From assembly GCF_001584615.1 (NCBI RefSeq), contig NZ_LQQC01000008.1, positions 62,001-126,000 of the forward strand: a stretch of DNA of 64,000 bases, given 5' to 3'. Of the stretch, positions 61,508-64,000 are shown piece by piece. How positions within the stretch are numbered: the first letter of the stretch is position 1; each line of letters begins with the position of its first letter. The position numbers and the translations under genes are program-made. The stretch is from Brevibacterium ravenspurgense (lineage in GTDB: Bacteria > Actinomycetota > Actinomycetes > Actinomycetales > Brevibacteriaceae). The notes beneath the pieces are model-generated. The model worked only from the letters and a program-made list of their open reading frames with translations, was not told the origin of the DNA and did no database searches.

Positions 61508-62548
61508 TCACCGGGCTGGCCCCGTGGGCACGCTGAGTGGGAAGTTCGACTGGAACTCCCGCGCTTTCCCGCTGAGCGGATCAGTGAACCGAAGCCCGTC
61601 TGCTACCAGCTGCAGCGGGTCGGAAAAGTCGTACGGGTCCGGCGCCCAGTCAGCCGGGTAGACGGGATCACCCACCATCGGCACACCCAGCCCGTTGAGG
61701 TGTACGCGCAGCTGATGGGTTTTCCCGGTGACCGGTTCTAAGGCGAACTCGCCGATTGAGGTGAGCTCCGCCTCGTGATTTGGGAGTGAGGCTTCCGGCC
61801 CTACGACCGGTGCCGAGTCCGGCGGGAGCCGGCGGGCAACTCGGCCGCGAACACCCTCGAACCGCAAACGGGTTTCGGTGTTGGGCGCACCGGAAATTTC
61901 GACCACTTGGCGGTCGCCTTTGGTTTTGTGCAGGCGGGTGCGGCGGACGGCCGGCAGGGCATCGGAGTCAAAGCCCGGCAGCAACCAGGCGAGCGCCCGG
62001 TAGGTTTTGTGCACGCGGCGGTTTTGGAAGAGAACCTGGTAGGCGCCTCGGGTTTCGGGCCGGCGGGAGAATAGCAGCAGCCCGGCGGTCACACGGTCCA
62101 GTCGGTGGACGGCCACAAGGTCGGGTTCGTTCAGTTCTATGCGCAGGCGGGTCACCGCGGATTGGCGGACAAAGCGGCCGTTGGGGGTCGAAGCGAGGAA
62201 GTGCGGTTTGTCGACCACCACGATGTCGCGGTCTTCGTAGAGCACGGTGAGGTCGAACGGGACGGGATCTTCGTGCGGGACCGGGCGGTGGAAGAAGTAG
62301 AAGCCGCCGGGGATGACGGGGTCGTCCGGGGCTGCGGGGCGGCCGGTCTCGTCGGTCAGGCAGCCGCCGTCCGGGTGTTCGGTGAGCCAGGCTCGGTCCT
62401 GGGGCGAATGGTCGGGGAACTCCTGGGCCAGCCAGGCTTCGATTGTCTCTGGAACCGGCAGGTGGGCTTTTGCCGAGGTCTGCTTCCCACCGGGAGCGCG
62501 CAGGCGGGTTGCGCTGATCCCCTCACGAGGCGGAAGGGGACTTCGCAT
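61508..62548 (-). CDS. RluA-family RNA pseudouridine synthase
   Basis: 346 residues. VLYEDRDIVVVDKPHFLASTP, catalytic VAVHRLDRVTAGLLLFSR (Asp), and ALEPVTGKTHQLRVHLNGLGVPMVGDPVYP match RluA-type synthases. The N-terminal part (HPDGGCLTDETGRPAAPDDPVIPGGFYFFHRPVPHE) is a small S4-like region typical of the actinobacterial type. Target RNA (rRNA or tRNA) cannot be told. ATG with AGGAGG upstream. Confidence 0.9.
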   Translation of the reverse strand: MRSPLPPREGISATRLRAPGGKQTSAKAHLPVPETIEAWLAQEFPDHSPQDRAWLTEHPDGGCLTDETGRPAAPDDPVIPGGFYFFHRPVPHEDPVPFDLTVLYEDRDIVVVDKPHFLASTPNGRFVRQSAVTRLRIELNEPDLVAVHRLDRVTAGLLLFSRRPETRGAYQVLFQNRRVHKTYRALAWLLPGFDSDALPAVRRTRLHKTKGDRQVVEISGAPNTETRLRFEGVRGRVARRLPPDSAPVVGPEASLPNHEAELTSIGEFALEPVTGKTHQLRVHLNGLGVPMVGDPVYPADWAPDPYDFSDPLQLVADGLRFTDPLSGKAREFQSNFPLSVPTGPAR

Positions 62549-62696
62549 CGCAGCCTCCTGGGGGTCTCGGGGCAGGTTTGGCAGTGGGCACCTCCCCCAT
62601 TCATACCCTTACCGGGCGGATATGAGAAAAGGGGCGCGAAGTCGGCGTATTCACGATAAAGTCGACCGGGCCGGGATTTTATCGACAGGAGAAGCT

Positions 62697-63992
62697 GTGA
62701 AGCTCACCACCATGCTGCAGAACGTTGTTTCCGACCACGGGGACCGCATCGCGCTGGTCACTCCGTCAGAGCGTGTGACTTACGCGCAGCTGGACGATAG
62801 GGCACGGCGGGCGGCTGCTGTGCTTGCCGCACATCAGGTGTTTCCCGGCGATCGTATTGGCGTGATGACGCTCAACAGCGCTTCGGCCGTGTACACGCTG
62901 TTCGGCGCGTGGTACTTGGGTGCGATTCCCGTTCCTCTGGATCCGAAGATGGATTCGGATGACCTCGAAGCGGTCATCAGCCACGCGGGCATTGAGGTTG
63001 CGCTGGTTTCCGCAGAACTGTGGAAGGCCGCCAAACGCGTTGACCTGGGCATTGAGTGGATTGTGTCCGATGCCGGGCGCGGTGGCGCTGGTCGTGGTGG
63101 CCGTGGGGATGGCCGTGGCGGTTCGGTGTTTGAAACTGCAGTTGATGCCGTCGATCCGTACACGGAAGCTGAATACGAAGACGCTGCGACCGCACTCATT
63201 CAGTACATCGATCTTGTTGATGGGATTCCACGGGGTGCTGTTTTCACCCACGCTGGTTTGGCCGAGGCGCAGCCTGCTGTTGCGCAGGCTATGGGAATTG
63301 ACGGCTATGACGTTGTGCAGACCGCCTCACCCCTGTGGAATCCCGCGGTTCTGCACACCTCGATTCTGACGCCGCTGTCCTTGGGGGCTGCGGTCGTGCT
63401 GTCGGCTGATCCGCAGCCTGGCTCTGCAGCGGCCCTTGTGCAGAAAGCCGGTTCGACGGTTGTCACCGGCACCGAGGCCGCACTTCTTGCTTCTCTTCCC
63501 GGCGCGACGTCTGCTGGTTTTGCTCCGGGTGACATTGAGCGGATTTTTGTGCTCGGGCCTGTGTCGTCGCCCCGTGTGGGCGCTGAGATTGCGCGCGCCT
63601 ACAGGGCTAAGCACTTCTTCGGCCTGTACTCCCCCGGTGCTGCCGCGGGTGTTGGTCTGCTGGTCACAGCCCAGGACATTGTGAAGGCTCCCGGGTCTGT
63701 GGGCTCTCCTGAGCAGGGCACCGGCATTGATGTCCGAGTTGCCGAAGGCACCGGCACCGCCATGGGCGGGGTCGCTCCTGACGAGGTGCCGGGCCGGGAT
63801 TCGGCTGGTTCGGCTGGCGCTGGTTCAGCTGATGGTGAGGGTGCGCGTGGTGAACTGCAGCTGCGCGGTCCCGGCCTGCTGAAGAACTTTTGGCGCAATC
63901 CGATTGCGACCGCCGATTCGCATGACGGCGAATGGCTGCGCACCGGAGTTGCTGCTCGCGTTGACGCCGAAGGCCGGATTCACCTGGTCTGA
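62697..63992 (+). CDS. AMP-binding (acyl-CoA synthetase-like) protein, degenerate and lacking the C-terminal domain
   Basis: 431 residues. N-terminal ANL fold: RIALVTPSERVTYAQLDDRARRAAAVLAAH, FPGDRIGVMTLNSASAVYTLFGAWYLGAIPVPLDP. Motif A7-like GELQLRGPGLLKNFWRNP and GEWLRTGVAARVDAEGRIHLV follow, then a stop where GRxxD-R-x-KD and the C-terminal domain (about 110 residues) should begin. The ATP P-loop (T/S-SGTTGxPKG) is replaced by IDLVDGIPRGAVFTH, and YGxTE by FGLYSPGAA. Two Gly-rich inserts (RGGAGRGGRGDGRGG; GRDSAGSAGAGSADG) interrupt it. GTG with AGGAG 5 nt upstream. Either a pseudoenzyme or a recently broken gene. Confidence 0.75.
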   Translation: MKLTTMLQNVVSDHGDRIALVTPSERVTYAQLDDRARRAAAVLAAHQVFPGDRIGVMTLNSASAVYTLFGAWYLGAIPVPLDPKMDSDDLEAVISHAGIEVALVSAELWKAAKRVDLGIEWIVSDAGRGGAGRGGRGDGRGGSVFETAVDAVDPYTEAEYEDAATALIQYIDLVDGIPRGAVFTHAGLAEAQPAVAQAMGIDGYDVVQTASPLWNPAVLHTSILTPLSLGAAVVLSADPQPGSAAALVQKAGSTVVTGTEAALLASLPGATSAGFAPGDIERIFVLGPVSSPRVGAEIARAYRAKHFFGLYSPGAAAGVGLLVTAQDIVKAPGSVGSPEQGTGIDVRVAEGTGTAMGGVAPDEVPGRDSAGSAGAGSADGEGARGELQLRGPGLLKNFWRNPIATADSHDGEWLRTGVAARVDAEGRIHLV

Positions 63993-64000
63993 GTGGCCGT

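Overview
The window is a piece of an actinobacterial (Actinomycetota) chromosome, most likely from the Micrococcales/Actinomycetales side. I base this on high G+C sequence, frequent GTG and TTG starts, and actinobacterial gene neighbourhoods: rsmA-ispE-ABC-F; glmS-acpS-nnr-alr-tsaE-tsaB-rimI-tsaD; rplM-rpsI-glmM; guaA with GuaB3, SURF1 and DUF3817; a MgtA-like mannosyltransferase; and a BioQ-type biotin operator. No mycolate genes, prophage, CRISPR array, tRNA or rRNA was seen. Genus is not assigned.

Layout. 1-10.7 kb is a nucleoside salvage region: purine nucleoside phosphorylase (partial) and a phosphosugar mutase on +, facing a minus-strand operon bmpA, ABC ATPase, two permeases, cdd, deoA, deoC. 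10.7-15.4 kb holds a MarR regulator, an MMPL transporter and an ABC-F protein. The ABC-F gene ends the rsmA-ispE operon, which is divergent from a THUMP-like methyltransferase. 18.6-19.5 kb is non-coding and holds five copies of a 75-bp structured repeat. Then come a GH3 lipoprotein, a sulfurtransferase and a GCS2-type ligase. 23.4-32.7 kb is a long minus-strand run of cell-wall precursor, t6A-tRNA and repair genes (glmS to tsaD and a Nudix gene), divergent from coaA. 33.9-41.2 kb mixes accessory genes (metQ, ABC exporter, an AbiEii-like nucleotidyltransferase pair, a membrane protein, a DUF559 gene) with glmM. 41.5-46.4 kb has rpsI, rplM, an LPXTG-anchored 5'-nucleotidase and truA. 46.4-50.4 kb has a LemA-like protein, a mannosyltransferase and the BioYMN biotin transporter. 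50.4-51.3 kb is a second repeat block. 51.3-60.8 kb is guanine nucleotide synthesis (guaA, DUF3817, SURF1, GuaB3, guaB), split by a TPP-riboswitch-controlled thiMED-tenA operon. 61-64 kb has a small membrane protein, an RluA-type pseudouridine synthase and a degenerate AMP-binding protein.

How it works together. Nucleosides enter through the Bmp-type ABC transporter and are split by PNP, DeoA and Cdd; the pentose goes through the mutase to DeoC. GlmS and GlmM feed UDP-GlcNAc; Alr and CoaA supply D-Ala and CoA; TsaB/D/E make tRNA t6A. Minus-strand operons are tightly coupled by ATGA/GTGA overlaps.

The least explained material is non-coding: (i) the five-copy 75-bp array built of three iteron-like units each; (ii) a second hairpin repeat family with covarying stems at 50.5-51.2 kb, with a relative at 2.3 kb; (iii) a short motif, roughly CGAGGTGCCG, scattered through intergenic DNA and, in one fixed frame (Gly-Thr-Ser), through protein linkers and C-termini. 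At least nine genes also show a TANNNT box 6-7 nt before the start codon, which predicts leaderless mRNAs.
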